Assembly (NCBI RefSeq): GCF_034190915.1
Contig: NW_026947489.1
Coordinates: forward strand, 57,040,001 to 57,104,000
From: Cavia porcellus
Lineage: Eukaryota > Chordata > Mammalia > Rodentia > Caviidae
DNA: 64,000 bases
Reading direction: 5' to 3'
In this document: positions 1 to 57,835 of the stretch, in pieces
How the letters are laid out: each line of letters opens with the position of its first letter
Position numbering within the stretch: position 1 is the stretch's first letter
Made by a program: the position numbers and the translations under genes
Notes under the pieces: model-generated
What the model saw: only the letters and a program-made list of their open reading frames with translations
What the model was told of the DNA's origin: nothing
Database searches by the model: none

Positions 1-160
1 TAGCGTCCGGAACAAACATTATGAATCCACTTACACTGTGCCAATAAGCGTATGATCTCAGTTGGCCTACTAAATCTCCCTGAACTTAAATTTTTTCATT
101 GCCAAAATACAGTTCATAAGACAATCATAAAGTCATTCAACATTCTGAGTTTTTTTGTTT

Positions 161-236
161 GTACCGGGGATTAAGCTTGTGATCTTGCACTTGCTAGGCA
201 GGCACTTATGCCGCTGAGCTAAATCCCCAGCCCCAA
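161..236 (-). repeat. ID SINE, diverged
   Basis: Reverse complement of the tRNA-like ID body (gctgagctaaatccccagcccc at its end), with A/B box remnants. Confidence 0.85.
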
Positions 237-252
237 AACTTGACCTTTTTAC

Positions 253-321
253 AGGGAGTTTAGCTCAGCAGTGTAAGTGCCTGCTTGGCAAATGTAAGGT
301 TCCGAGTTTGATCCCTAGCAC

Positions 322-364
<43 letters not shown>
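253..364 (+). repeat. ID SINE with long poly(A)
   Basis: Diverged ID body (tttagctcagcagtgtaag) followed by a 40-base A run (about 324-364), a likely length-variable tract. Confidence 0.85.
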
Positions 365-368
<4 letters not shown>

Positions 369-2695
369 GGAACTGTTATGAAAAGTGAAAACCATATAAA
401 GTATATGCCCCTCAATAGATATTTACTTAGCTATGTTCATGTGCCCCCTCCACCCAAACCTAGGCTGAGAAATTGGGTCCTTAAGAGTGTTTATCTGTAG
501 ACAACAGTGAATCCCAGCAGGGCCTGCAACCACTAACCTCTATAAATTTTCCTTCCTTCTTTTAAATGTCTGCAGCCACAGAAATTTCACATCCTGGACC
601 TTACAGGCCAGTTTTAATGGAAAAGGCTGTTGTCTTCTCACAGCTCATATCTGTTTGTGGGAGCAAGTGGCCCAATTGTTGCCTTGGGAATGTCAGTTTA
701 TAAAGTACACAACTAAGGTATCTCTAGTTCTTTCCCTCCTGATCATTTATGCTACATTTATTAAATATACACATACTATAGGTTTGGCACTGTGCAAAAG
801 GCTGGGAACACATGGTTTATCAGACTCTTTCCCTGCCCTCACTCAGCTCAGACAGACAGCCTGTATGTGCCAAGACAGGTACGTGCTGGTACATGGTACA
901 GTTTCTTGCTGACAATTCCTATTTTTTTATTTTGAGGCAGGGTTTCACTGTATGTTTCAAATTGGCCTTGATCTTACTTTGTAGCCCAGGCTGGCCTTGA
1001 ACTTGCAGCAATCCTCCTGCCTTAACCTCCCAAGTGCTGGGATTACAGGCATACACCACCCAGCCTGGCTTCACTGACAATTCTAATCAAGCATCTTAAA
1101 TGTTAATGTTGCTTTTTCCAGTTACAAAAGAGCAGAGTTAGGTTTTCTGTTCACCTACTATTTTTGCAGATATAGTCCAGCCTCAGTAAAAGCTCTCTTT
1201 CTTCAGGTCATCCAAGTAGAAACCCAATGTTGATTAGTTTGTCTCTGGTCCTTTGGAAAGTAAAGAGAAATTTAGGTGAAGAAATTAGTGGAATATTATG
1301 CAATTTTATCCTTGATTTGGGAAATGCAAGTGTGTTTAAAATAATGACACGTGTCAATGATACTCAAAAAATAGCTGGGCAGAGCCCTGGGAGATTTATT
1401 GGCCGTGGTCACTGCCCTGTACCTGCTGTATCTTGTAGGTTTTAGCAAACCTGTTCTGGGGATGGGTAGCAGATGGCTTTGGCAATGGGAACGGGGGAAG
1501 CTGGAACACTGGAGGAAGCTCCTTGGCTACAGGAGTCGAAGGGCTGCATGGACAAGTGAGTGAGAGGAAGGAAGATTATCGGAGCCATGTGACTGATGAG
1601 TCTTTTGAAGGAGGAGAGCATGGGAGAATGATTCCTCCCTGTTCTTCCTTTATGTATGAGTGGGGCTGGGCAGAATTCAGTGACCCCTGCCACCCGTCTG
1701 GCAAAGAACCTCTTTCAGGAGAGGCTGGTCACAGGAAGACTGAATAGGGACAGTTGTTTAAAGTGTAATTTCCAGAAGCCTTCTAATGACGCTCGCTCTC
1801 AAGAGAAAAAGGAAATAGGCAGGGAGCCATCTCAGCCTGTGCGCTGTGGCCAGCAGTGGATACTGTGGCTGGAAGCCATGAAGAGGATCTGGTGGGCAGG
1901 AAGGTCACTATGACTGATCTCTGGGCCTGGGGACAGAGAAGCCTGTGCTGCACTGAACGCAGGACATCGTGAACGAGGTTTAGTGGGGCCCTGGCTCCTC
2001 GGCCAATCAATCCCAAAAATTAGCAACCCCAGGCACAGGGCACTATTCAGACATGTCCGGAGATCTGATACCCACCCCGCCCCCCATCCCTGCCACAGGC
2101 TAGCGCAGAAAGAGCAAGGCGACAGTCGACCCAGAGGTGGCCAGGGCAGCTGTGCCCGCAAGCGGGTAGCGCCGCAGGCAGCGGGGATCGGGGCAACGAT
2201 CTAGCGGAAGGGCCGAGGCCCGGTGGGAGGGGCCGGGCGTCAGGGCCTGCGCGCGTCGCCCGGGGGCGGAGGCTGCAGTGCCCGCGAACTAGTGAGCGAG
2301 CGAGGGGCGGGGGCGCTGGGGCGGGCGCAGGAGGGGCGGGGGCGGGGGCTGGGGCTGGGGCGAAGGCGGCGGGGAGGGGGGCTAGGCTGCGTGTGCTGGA
2401 GCCGGCGGGGGCGGCGGTGCGTGCGCATGACGCGGGGGGAGGGCCCGGGCCGCGCGCTCCCGGTCCCGTTGTTGTTGCCGCTGGAGGCAGCGGCGAGGCA
2501 GCGGGATCGCGGCGCTGGGAAGCGCCTGGCGGCGGCCACAGCGTGCGTGACAGCGCCTCCTGGCCTAGGCCCCCGGCCCCATGCAATAGCCCCACGCAGC
2601 CGGCTCCTTAGTCCCGGCCCCGCCAGCCCCGCACGCCTGCTCGCCGCCGCCACTGCGCCGCCCCGGGCCCCGCTCGGGCCCGCGGCTCCGGAGCC

Positions 2696-49187
<46,492 letters not shown>

Positions 49188-49642
49188 GACCCAGGAAGTG
49201 AGCAGAGGGGCCCGAGGGACTCCATGGCTTACAAGTTTCCTCCCTGCAGGTGCTGAGGGAAACAGAGGCACAAAAACAGGGCCATGCAAGGAGGGAAGAA
49301 AGTCAGAGAGAGCCGAGGAGAGGTCTGAATGCGCTCCTGCAGACAGAAGGGCAGCGGTCAGCCCTCGGCACCTTGGTGCTGTTGAGGAGGGACAGGACCC
49401 TTTGGAGGTGCCCACGAGGAGAGGGGGGCAGGACCTCTCCCTCCTCCAGACCCCCACCCCTTGTACCAGCCCTGTGAGCCTTCCTCCCTGAGGGGGAAAA
49501 GCCAGGCCAGGATGGGGTGCTGGATGGAAGAGACTGGGGCCAGCAGGGCTCCCATGTAAAATTTGTACATTGGAGTATTTATGTTTGTGTACATACTTGG
49601 TGTGCGTGTATGATAAACCAATAAAGCAGACTGTGTGTGTGG
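49188..49642 (+). other. AGAP3: AGAP3 3' UTR
   Basis: About 455 nt from the stop to just past the AATAAA at 49620, free of SINEs, ending in a TG/AT-rich stretch. The cleavage point is estimated. Confidence 0.8.
49620..49625 (+). terminator. AGAP3: AGAP3 poly(A) signal
   Basis: AATAAA preceded by T/A-rich sequence and followed 10-20 nt later by a (TG)n element (ctgtgtgtgtgg), a textbook cleavage context. Confidence 0.88.
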
Positions 49643-50529
49643 CCCATCTCCCCTCAGACCCTCTGTACCCTTCCAGGGTATCCTTCTTGGTATCTCGGTT
49701 TCCTTCTAAGAACACCCTTCATCTCTGCGTCTTCCTGTCTCCACAGATCTTTTCATCTCTCCCTGAGCCTGGGTCCCCAGGTATCCTTCCTCCCCCGCAG
49801 TCTAGTCTTGATCTCTTTTCTTTTCCTCTTCTCTTTTTTTTTGTTCTTTGTTGGTTTTGTGAGACAGGGTTTGTATAGTCCAGGCTGGCTTCAAACTTAC
49901 TGTGTAGTCCAAGTTGGCCTCAGACTTGCGGAGATTGTTCTGCTTCAGCCTTCCAGGTGCTGGGATTTCAGGTGGGCAGCACCACACCCAGCTTTGCATG
50001 ATTTCCTACAGCTGTTCTTGCAGGGGTGGGTTTAAGTTTCTCCGTGAACCTGACGGAGGAGATGGAGCCCCTGAGCCCTGCTGGGTCCTGCCTCCCTGGC
50101 TGGCTCCCCCACCACCACAAAGCTTTCTGCTGTCTTCAGTGTCCTCCCTGGGAGACTCCGGCCACATGCTCTGCTGGTCAATGTGCACTTGAGTCCAGGA
50201 GGGGCCCACACAGCTGGCCATCAGGGGGAGGCTTGCAGCAGAGCAATTTGGAGGGCTCCGCAGGACAGGGTGTGCTGGTGGCAGGAGTCCACTTGCCTTC
50301 ATTGTGCTCCTCGGTTATTCACAGAAGACCTGGGGACCTCTCTGTCCTGGTTTCTGAAGGACGAGACCTTGGTACATTTGGGTCCTGATTGTTCTGTGAA
50401 CACCGCCTTTGGCGGTTACTCTGCTGGTGGCCCATGCTTTCTGTGACCCCTTGGCTCTGTGGCAGGTGTGGTAAGTGGTGCTCTGTGTGTGGCTTGCTCA
50501 CGTGTGGGTAAATAACCAAGGAACACCGT
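49643..50529. other. Intergenic gap between convergent AGAP3 and GBX1
   Basis: About 0.9 kb with a B1 (-) at about 49855-49995. No coding signal. Confidence 0.55.
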
Positions 50530-52323
50530 TCAGAGAGGAAAGCAATTTTATTTCTTTGTCCGCGTCCCCTTTCGCAAAGCTGTGAAGTGCAAAGGTGGGG
50601 CCAGGTGTGTGGGACTCTGCTCCTGAACTTGGAAAATGCCAGCAGTGGTTGCCTCGGAGTCCTAAGACCCACCTGCTGGGGCAGCTGAGTCCTGCAGGCC
50701 CACATTAGGTGGCTGCACAAGCGACATGGAGTCACAGAGCCTCTGTGGTCCAGCCCTGCTGAAGGGACAGCAGCTCCTGCCATCCTTGACCCCTGCCTGG
50801 CCCTCTGGGTGCCATGTACAGGGCCAGGCTGTGGTGAGGGCGGCAGAATTCCCAGCCCTGCTGAAATGCAGCAGAGGACCAGAGGCAGCCTACCCTGGAC
50901 CTGTGTCCTCCTGGAAAGCTGTGTCCTCTCCATCGCTGACCAGTCACCACTGTGGGCTGCTGTGGTGGGTTGCTAACACCAGCCAGGAGGAGGAAAGGCC
51001 AGGGAGAGGTGATCTCAGTTTCACCGCTTGCTTGAATGGATGAAACACTGGCTACTTTACCCTGGTGTCTCAGGATAGCCAGAAGTTGGCCTCTGTGGTG
51101 GTGAGGAGGCTGGCCAGGTGCTTGACCCCTGCTCTAGTACCCTAGTTCCTGGCTTTCCCTGCCTGCTCCATAGCCTGCCTATTTTCTCCATGGCCACATT
51201 TCCCACTGCCTTCCCCACTGAGTACAGGCCTTGTCACCACAGTATGATGCCAGCTGCAGTGGGTTTTATGACAGTCCTCACCCCCCTGCTGTCTCTGCAG
51301 CTGTATTCTGAGCCCTAGACTGGGGGTTGATTCTGTCCACCCATGCAGATGCTCAGTTTGCCAGCAGTGCTGATCCCAAAGCTCTTACCTGGTTCCTAGC
51401 CCCGTGGTCTAACCTGCCGTGCATGCCCTTCCAGGACCTTGGACTGTGGTCCTCTGAGCCCATTTGTTCTGTAATAGTAGATACTGTGGCAACTCTACTT
51501 CTGAAACAGGTGTGTCAGGGAGGAAGGAGCCCGTTCATGCTGGGAGGATGGAAACTTTTTTAAGGAGCTCACAGTGGGCCTGAGGGAGCCCCAGTCTTGT
51601 CCCAACCATAGACAGGACAGGTGACATAACCACAACTAAATGAGGGTCACCAATTTCATTTCCCTTTAACACCCACAAGAGTATCTTACCCTAGAGCCAG
51701 CCAGTGCTCCCAAGGGGAGGCAGGACTTACAAAGAAGTGAGGCTGTTTGCCCCATCAGGGCACAGGGACAAGGTGTGAGTGGGAACATGGAAGCCAAGCG
51801 ACTTCCATGGATATGTTTGCGTGTCCTTGTACCAAAGAGGTCGGTCAGTGCCCACCCCAGAGCAATGACGAAATAAGCTCTGGCCGAGGACGGAGGAAAC
51901 AGACCTCTCCCAACCTCTCTGAGGGTTGCTGACAGACAAGAGACTGATGGCTCCATATATACAAACTTTACACAAAATAAATAAGGAGCTGTGCTCCACC
52001 TAGCTGGGATGCCCTGGACCTCACCAGAAGCTGTTTAGTGCCTTAGCCAGAGTCCTCCAGACCCCAGATGTTCTGTGACCGCACCAACACCCCACCCAGG
52101 AGTCCGCCATGGTCCCCAGTGCTGCTGGGTCCTCAGAATCCAAGCCCTTGGACCTGAAGTCCCCAGTCCTAGAGACCTCTGAGATGGACTGGGGCCATGT
52201 ACCCACATCTTCAGCCTGGCCAGAGTAGAGGGCACAGTTGGTCTCTGGGCTCAGTCTGCCCCTGCCCTTTGGTCTTGAACCCAGCAAGTATGGACCCAGT
52301 CCTCCAGGCCATGGTCCCAGATG
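50530..52323 (-). other. GBX1: Probable GBX1 3' UTR
   Basis: About 1.8 kb of SINE-free sequence lies between the GBX1 stop and the first minus-strand poly(A) signal. Absence of SINEs in a SINE-dense neighbourhood favours transcribed, constrained sequence. Extent is inferred. Confidence 0.45.
50547..50552 (-). terminator. GBX1: Candidate GBX1 poly(A) signal
   Basis: TTTATT on the + strand is AATAAA on the - strand, followed on that strand by a T/GT-rich stretch (ggtgttccttgg). It is the only minus-strand AATAAA I found between the GBX1 stop and the AGAP3 end. Confidence 0.5.
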
Positions 52324-52877
52324 TCAGGGCCGGGTACCCTGCTCCATCTGTTGGTGCTGGCTGCGCACAGCAAAGCGGTTGACGTGCACCGGTATGGGCA
52401 CCACGATCTTGGGGTTTCTCACAGGCTCCCCAGAGCGGCTGCTCACGTTGCCAGCCTTGATGCGCTTCCACTTGGCCCGTCGGTTCTGAAACCAGATCTT
52501 GACTTGCACCTCGCTGAGCTTGAGGGCATGGGCGATCTGGGAGCGCTCGGTCAGGCTCAGGTACTTCTTGCAGTGGAACTCCTTCTCCAGCTCCAGCAGC
52601 TGCTCACTGGTAAAGGCCGTGCGGCGCCTGCGGCTCTTCCCCCCGGGCGCTGCCACCCCGGTGGCCACGGGCGTCCCTTCCTCAGCTCCAGTCCCCAGGC
52701 TTCCCTTGAGCTTCGGTTTAGATCCCAGAAGAGCCCCAGGGACGCCTGCAGAGCTGTCCAGGAAACTGTCGTCCTCACTGTCGCCGGCGGAGCCCTCTTC
52801 CTCCTGCTCACTGCCGGCTGGGTCGCCAGCAGGGGTCTCCAGCTTCTCCTCGTCAGAGCTGTAAACCTTCACCTCAG
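52324..52877 (-). CDS. GBX1: GBX1 last exon, homeodomain (gene partial in window)
   Basis: Homeobox transcription factor of the Gbx (gastrulation brain homeobox) family, expressed in ventral forebrain and dorsal spinal cord. The exon begins after ccccctgcag (minus strand) and reads [16 protein letters not shown]..., an acidic stretch, then the homeodomain, then [20 protein letters not shown] and a TAG at 52326-52324. The homeodomain spans 52635 to 52456: R5, F8, W48, F49, Q50, N51, R53 are all present, with [15 protein letters not shown] as helix 3. The SSDEEKLE and [17 protein letters not shown] blocks are diagnostic of GBX. It encodes about 184 of an expected 360 or so residues; the N-terminal exon must lie beyond 64000. 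No break in frame. Confidence 0.95.
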
Positions 52878-53864
52878 CTGCAGGGGGGCAAAACCAAGGG
52901 ACAGCAGGAAGCAGGAGGGGTTGGAGGCGATAGAGCCAGGTGAGGACGGGAAGAGGGGCAGGGGAGACAAAGTGTGGAAGAAAGACATTAACAAGCACAG
53001 ATCTATTATGGAGGAATGGGGGATTGTGTGTGGGGACCACCTCAGCTTTTCCCCCAACCCTACCTCATTCTCTGCAGCTTCCTGCAAGCCCAGGATCACT
53101 ACTTGGGGGTCCCCTGTTTGCACGACACCTCCAAACCCAGGTCTGCTACCCCAGGAGGAAGCTGTTTGTCTTTGGGAACCTGCATCTGGCCCAGCTGCCA
53201 AAAGCTATTTCAGGGGTTGGGCTCTGACTCCCCACTTTTCCCTTGCTGCTTATTTCCTGATGGGACCTTCAGGGTCCTCTAGTCCTACCCCACACAAGTC
53301 TGAATCCAGGAAATTCAAGGGACTGAGGAGTGGGACGTTTCTTCCACAACCTTCAGAATCCTACCCTCCATACCTGCTGCTGGGGGCTGAGCCCAGGGCC
53401 GCCTGCACGCTAGGCAAGCACTCTACCGCTGAGCTGCGTCCCTAGCCTTCTTAATTCTTTTGAGACCTTTTGTTTCTTATGCAGTTCAGGCTGACCTTGA
53501 ACTCACAGTGTGGCCCGTGTTGCCCTCAAACTCAGGTGATCTCTTGCTCGGCCTCCTGAGGGCTGGGATTACAGGTCTTGGGCACTACGCCTACCTCTCC
53601 TCCATTCTTAACCAGACCACAGTTTCCCAGCTGCGTGCCACCCCCTAGTCTGCGGTTGGACTTTCCTCCCAGACTCTCAACCTGGGATCCACTCGTAGTC
53701 CCAATGCTCGATTTTAAAATGACCTCTTTCCAACTTCCCCTGCCCTGGTTGCCAACCCTAGCAGTGTAGACAGCGGCTTCTCAGGGTTTGGGGCTCAGTG
53801 TTAGCCACGGGGACTGGCAGGGACATGGGGGCACGAGAAAGAAGCAGCAGAGGTGTAACAAGGG

Positions 53865-54000
53865 AAACAAAATGGCAAAAAAGAAATTTGGGCTCATTTA
53901 GTCGATGTCTGATTATTTACAATCACAGGCATTTAAACATTTTAATCCATACATAATTCTAAACCTTAATTCATCCACTGGTTTTTATCTTAGGCACAGA
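53865..54000. other. AT-rich unique block in GBX1 intron, 1 kb upstream of homeodomain exon
   Basis: Contains GATTATTTACAATC, TTTTAATCCATACATAATTC and CTTAATTCATCC. No SINE hallmarks. Possible regulatory element or old repeat. Confidence 0.25.
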
Positions 54001-54243
54001 TATGCTTGAGGAGGCTGCAGAAGGTACATTACAGATGCTTCCAGCATCGGGGTTCACAAACTCCCCTGTTTTCTGCCCAAAGGGAACAACAGGAACTTGA
54101 AAGATAGGAAGGAACAGAAGGACAAATTGGGCCATGTAGAGTATGCCTGTCATCCTGACACTCAGGAGGCTGAGGCAGGATGATCCCCACATTCATGGCC
54201 AGTCTGGATTAGAGAGCAAGCCTCTGTCCCAAACAATAACAAA

Positions 54244-54340
54244 GGGGCTAGGGAGTTAGCTTAGCAGCACAGTGCCTGCCTGGCAAGCATTAGGTCATGA
54301 GTTCAATCCCTGGTGCCAAAAAAAAACCCAAAACAAAAAG
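54244..54340 (+). repeat. ID SINE
   Basis: ggggctagggagttagcttagcag body, A-rich tail, between two B1 elements. Confidence 0.85.
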
Positions 54341-55754
54341 CTGCCTGCAAACAATAACAAAAGCCAAGCATGGTGGCACATGCCTATAATCCCAGCACTC
54401 AAGAGGCTGAGGCAGGAGGCAAATTTGCAAATTTGAACCTGCCTGGGTTGCTACGTAAGTGAGTTCAAGGCCAGCCTGCACTACATAGTGGGACCCTGTC
54501 TCAAAAACAATCAAACAAACAAAAATTAACCAAGGAGACAAGGCATGAGCTCTGTGATCGTGAACTCCTCCTGCACCAGGTCACAGATATCTTCTTTGGA
54601 GGATGGAGTCTCAGCCCCATCCCCTCTCCTTGCAGTCTGCCTCCTCCCTGTTCTCATCCTGAGGGTCTCCTCCTTGGGTTCCCGTGCTGCTGCTCCCATG
54701 GTCACTTCCTTTGCTTGCCCTCTTCCACGAGTGCCTGGAGCCTGTGCCGTCAGCAGGTGTCAGCTGTGGGTCCCCAGCTGTCAGCCACCTCTCACCCCTG
54801 GCCACGCCTTTCTGTCCCAGAGACTCCCAGGTTCCCTGTCTCACAGTACTGGAAACTACCCACACGGTGTGCCCAGTGTGGTCTTTAACTTCTGAGCCCC
54901 CTGCCTCGCTCTCCTGAGTAGAGAGGATCACAGTCGTGGGCCACCACAGCCAGCCAAACCTTGATGTTACCCTTCACCCCTCCCTCTGCCGCTCCACACC
55001 CAGGTCCCTCACAGCTTCTCTCCTGGCCTCCTCTCCTCACTGGTTCCCAATTCCTTCTCTTTCCTGTTCTGGACACCACGGTCTCCAAGGGCCCTGCTCA
55101 GCTGGTTCCTGGCCCCCTCCAGGTCCTTTCTGTGCAGCCAGGCTGCCCCTTGGCCACCTCGTGGACCGTGACCCCTGAGCTCCAATGCATCAGCTGCTAC
55201 AAACACTCCACCACTGGATTTGCCTGGCAAACCCTTCTGGCAACCCCTTCCTAGCATTCAAGCACCATGGAGACAGGGTTTGAGATATATTTTATCCACG
55301 CCATGTCCTTGGGATCTCCAGTCTCCAAGGAGGACATCTGTGACCTGGGGCAGGAGCAGGCATGACCACAGCAACAAGAAGTTCACGATTACAGAACACA
55401 CGCCATGTCTCCTTGTTCCTTTTTTCCAAAAAGGGAGGCAAGTTTTATTTTGGCTCACAGTGTGTAGAGGTTTCAGTCTGTAGCTGGCTGCTCCTAGAGT
55501 GGGCAGCCTCGCAGAGGGGTGGGACAGAGCCTGTTCTTTTTGCAGCTGCTGCTGTTTTGAGACAGGGTCTCACTATGGAGTGCAGGATGGCCTTGAACTT
55601 GCTTATGGAGCCCAGACTGGTCTCAAACTCATGGCGATCTGCACAGCTGGAAATTGTGAATATTTGTCATCCCAGCACTCAAGAGGCTGATGCAGAAGGC
55701 TTTCAGTGAGTTCAAGACTAGCCTGAACTACATCAGAAGACCCTGACAACTTCT

Positions 55755-55860
55755 TTTTTTTTTTATCTTTTTTTCATTTTTATCGGTACCAGGGATCGAA
55801 CTCATAACCGCCTGCTTGCAAGGCAGGTGCTTATGCCGCTGAGCTAAATCCCCAGCCCCT
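55755..55860 (-). repeat. ID SINE, young, with 16-bp target duplication
   Basis: Near-consensus; gaccctgacaacttct repeats at 55739-55754 and 55861-55876. Confidence 0.95.
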
Positions 55861-56672
55861 GACCCTGACAACTTCTGTGTATATACCATCTCCCTCACAT
55901 TTATTTATTTATTATTTATGGGGATTGAACTCAGGACATTTGCACTGAGCTACACCCTCAGCTTTTTTTAAAAAAACATTTTTTTTTTAAATTTTTGAGC
56001 TAGGTTCTTATAATTCACGAAGTTGCCCAGAGTGGGCTCAAACTTGGGGTCTTCCTACCTCAGCCTCCCAAAATGCTAGAATTACAGGCATGGGACACCA
56101 CACCCAGCAGTCTCTCTCCTTTTCTTTCCATCTTTGTCCCTTCCCTTTCTGAACCCCTTCTGAGGTTCCCCCACCCCTGCCCAGTGCGGTGCTCACAAGA
56201 CACTACTCGAACACAACTATCCCTCTGTCCCACAGCCCCAGGACACCCACGAGGAAAGTTGGGTCTTAGCCACCTCATCATGCTGAAAGAAATGAAGGAC
56301 AGTCCCACTGCCACTACTAAAGCCTCTGGCTTTAATTTTTATAACATACCTTGTAGTAAAGAACCACAGAGGGAGCCACACACACACCTGTGAAGCCTCA
56401 TGCCGACAGCACGATATTTTAAACAGTGCTAAAGAGACAGAACTGGATTCCAGGGCTTGGGGGGTGAAACATTTCCTGCAGCGCAGGCACCCAGGAGGAG
56501 GTCCATAAATCTAAGCTGATGATGACTGAGATGGGCTCCCAACGCCTGAGTCTGGCAGAGCCCCCAAGATCCTCATCCATCGCTGTCTGCAGCACATCCA
56601 AGATGCTGCCCTCTGTACTACGCCCAGAGCCACAGAGCAGCACAGCCCGTGTCGCTCTGGGCTGAGATTCTT

Positions 56673-56763
56673 TTCTTTTTTACTGGTACCAGGGATCGAA
56701 CTCACGACCATGCGCTTGCAAGGCAGGCGCTTATGCCACTGAACTAAATCCCCAGCCCCCTCT
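56673..56763 (-). repeat. ID SINE, young, with 15-bp target duplication
   Basis: Near-consensus; tgggctgagattctt repeats at 56658-56672 and 56764-56778. Confidence 0.95.
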
Positions 56764-57112
56764 TGGGCTGAGATTCTTATCCAGATGTACAGGGAGCGGT
56801 GGACGCCCACCACAGCACCATTATGGTCCCCACAGGAGGACTCACATAGCCATCGGGACAGAGACCTGGAGAGCCCCGGCATCCAGGGCTTGGAGGACAT
56901 TGTGTGAAACCCCCAATGAGGACAGAGCTGGGAGAGGAGGATGGGCTAGGGCAGGCAGAGACAGGACTGGAGCTGGGGTCCAGAGGGCTCTCGAAGGGGC
57001 AGAAGAGAGAAAACATGAGCAGGGCACAGTGAAGGGGCTGAAAATTTTCAAGAAGGGATACAGAAAATAGGTGGAGAGGAAAGAAAAGACATTTTTTAAA
57101 AATACCTCCATT

Positions 57113-57208
57113 GGGGCTGGGGATTTAGCTCAGCGGCATAAGTACCTGCCTTGCAAGCAGGCAGTCATGAGTTCAATCCCCAGGACCGATTTAAAAAAAA
57201 AAAAAAAA
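57113..57208 (+). repeat. ID SINE, young
   Basis: Near-consensus body (one-base changes only) with poly(A); short flanking repeat acctccat. Confidence 0.92.
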
Positions 57209-57524
57209 ACCTCCATAGCCAGGTGTGTTGGTGTCTGCCTATAATCCTAGCACTTAGGAGGCTGAGGCAGGAGGATCCTGCATGTTTGAAGCTAGCCTGG
57301 GTGACATGAGGAACCCCACCACCATCATCCCTACATGGATGCAGTTGGAGCCAAGCCAGGCATTTCCGGCCAGTCAGTGGCTCTTTGCTGGCCCAGCAAG
57401 GGAGCACCAAAGACTCAAAGCTGAGACAGGGAAGGGGACAGTGGAGAGGGGACAGGAGACAGGACATCCCACCACCAGGAAGGGAGAATGAGCACAGGCC
57501 CTGCTGCCTGCTGTGTCCCCTGAC

Positions 57525-57835
57525 TTAGCAGGGAGCAAACAAACTATTTTCTCCGAGCTCATTCACAGTATCCATGCACAAATAATGACACAAAACTGTC
57601 TTTAGAATTTTGTCATCAACTAGAAATTGACAGAAATAGCAACTTTTTAATACAACTTCTATTTGCAAAATCTGCTTTAGAGGAATTGGACTCGGTGTTG
57701 CTGTTGGCTGATAACAAAAATATGGACAGACAAAAGACTGAGCGTTTTACAGGAGAGTACTGATTCTAGTGAGAACGCTTTTGGCAAAAGGAAAATGTTT
57801 AACTTGAAAACGATTTGGCTGAGCCAGCCAGCCGG
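57525..57835. other. AT-rich unique block in GBX1 intron
   Basis: About 300 nt without recognisable SINE sequence, AT-rich, between two SINEs. It holds an imperfect inverted repeat around TGACACAAAACTG and ATTTTGTCATC, and GATAACAAAAATATGG. It may be an old decayed repeat or a conserved non-coding element. Confidence 0.3.

Larger units (their letters stand above)
1..2149. other. AGAP3 upstream flank
   Basis: Two old ID SINEs (161-236 and 253-364) and one minus-strand B1 (about 921-1073). The rest is unique sequence with no gene that I can support. In human the neighbour on this side is TMUB1/FASTK; nothing of them is visible here. Confidence 0.6.

Noticed and set aside
2047..2595. 182-codon - strand frame in the AGAP3 CpG island
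   Set aside because: Pro/Ala-rich reading of GC-rich promoter DNA; no supporting features, although an antisense promoter transcript cannot be excluded.
52321..53445. 374-codon + strand frame over the GBX1 homeodomain exon
   Set aside because: It is the antisense shadow of GBX1; no domain recognised and it ends in a repeat-rich intron.
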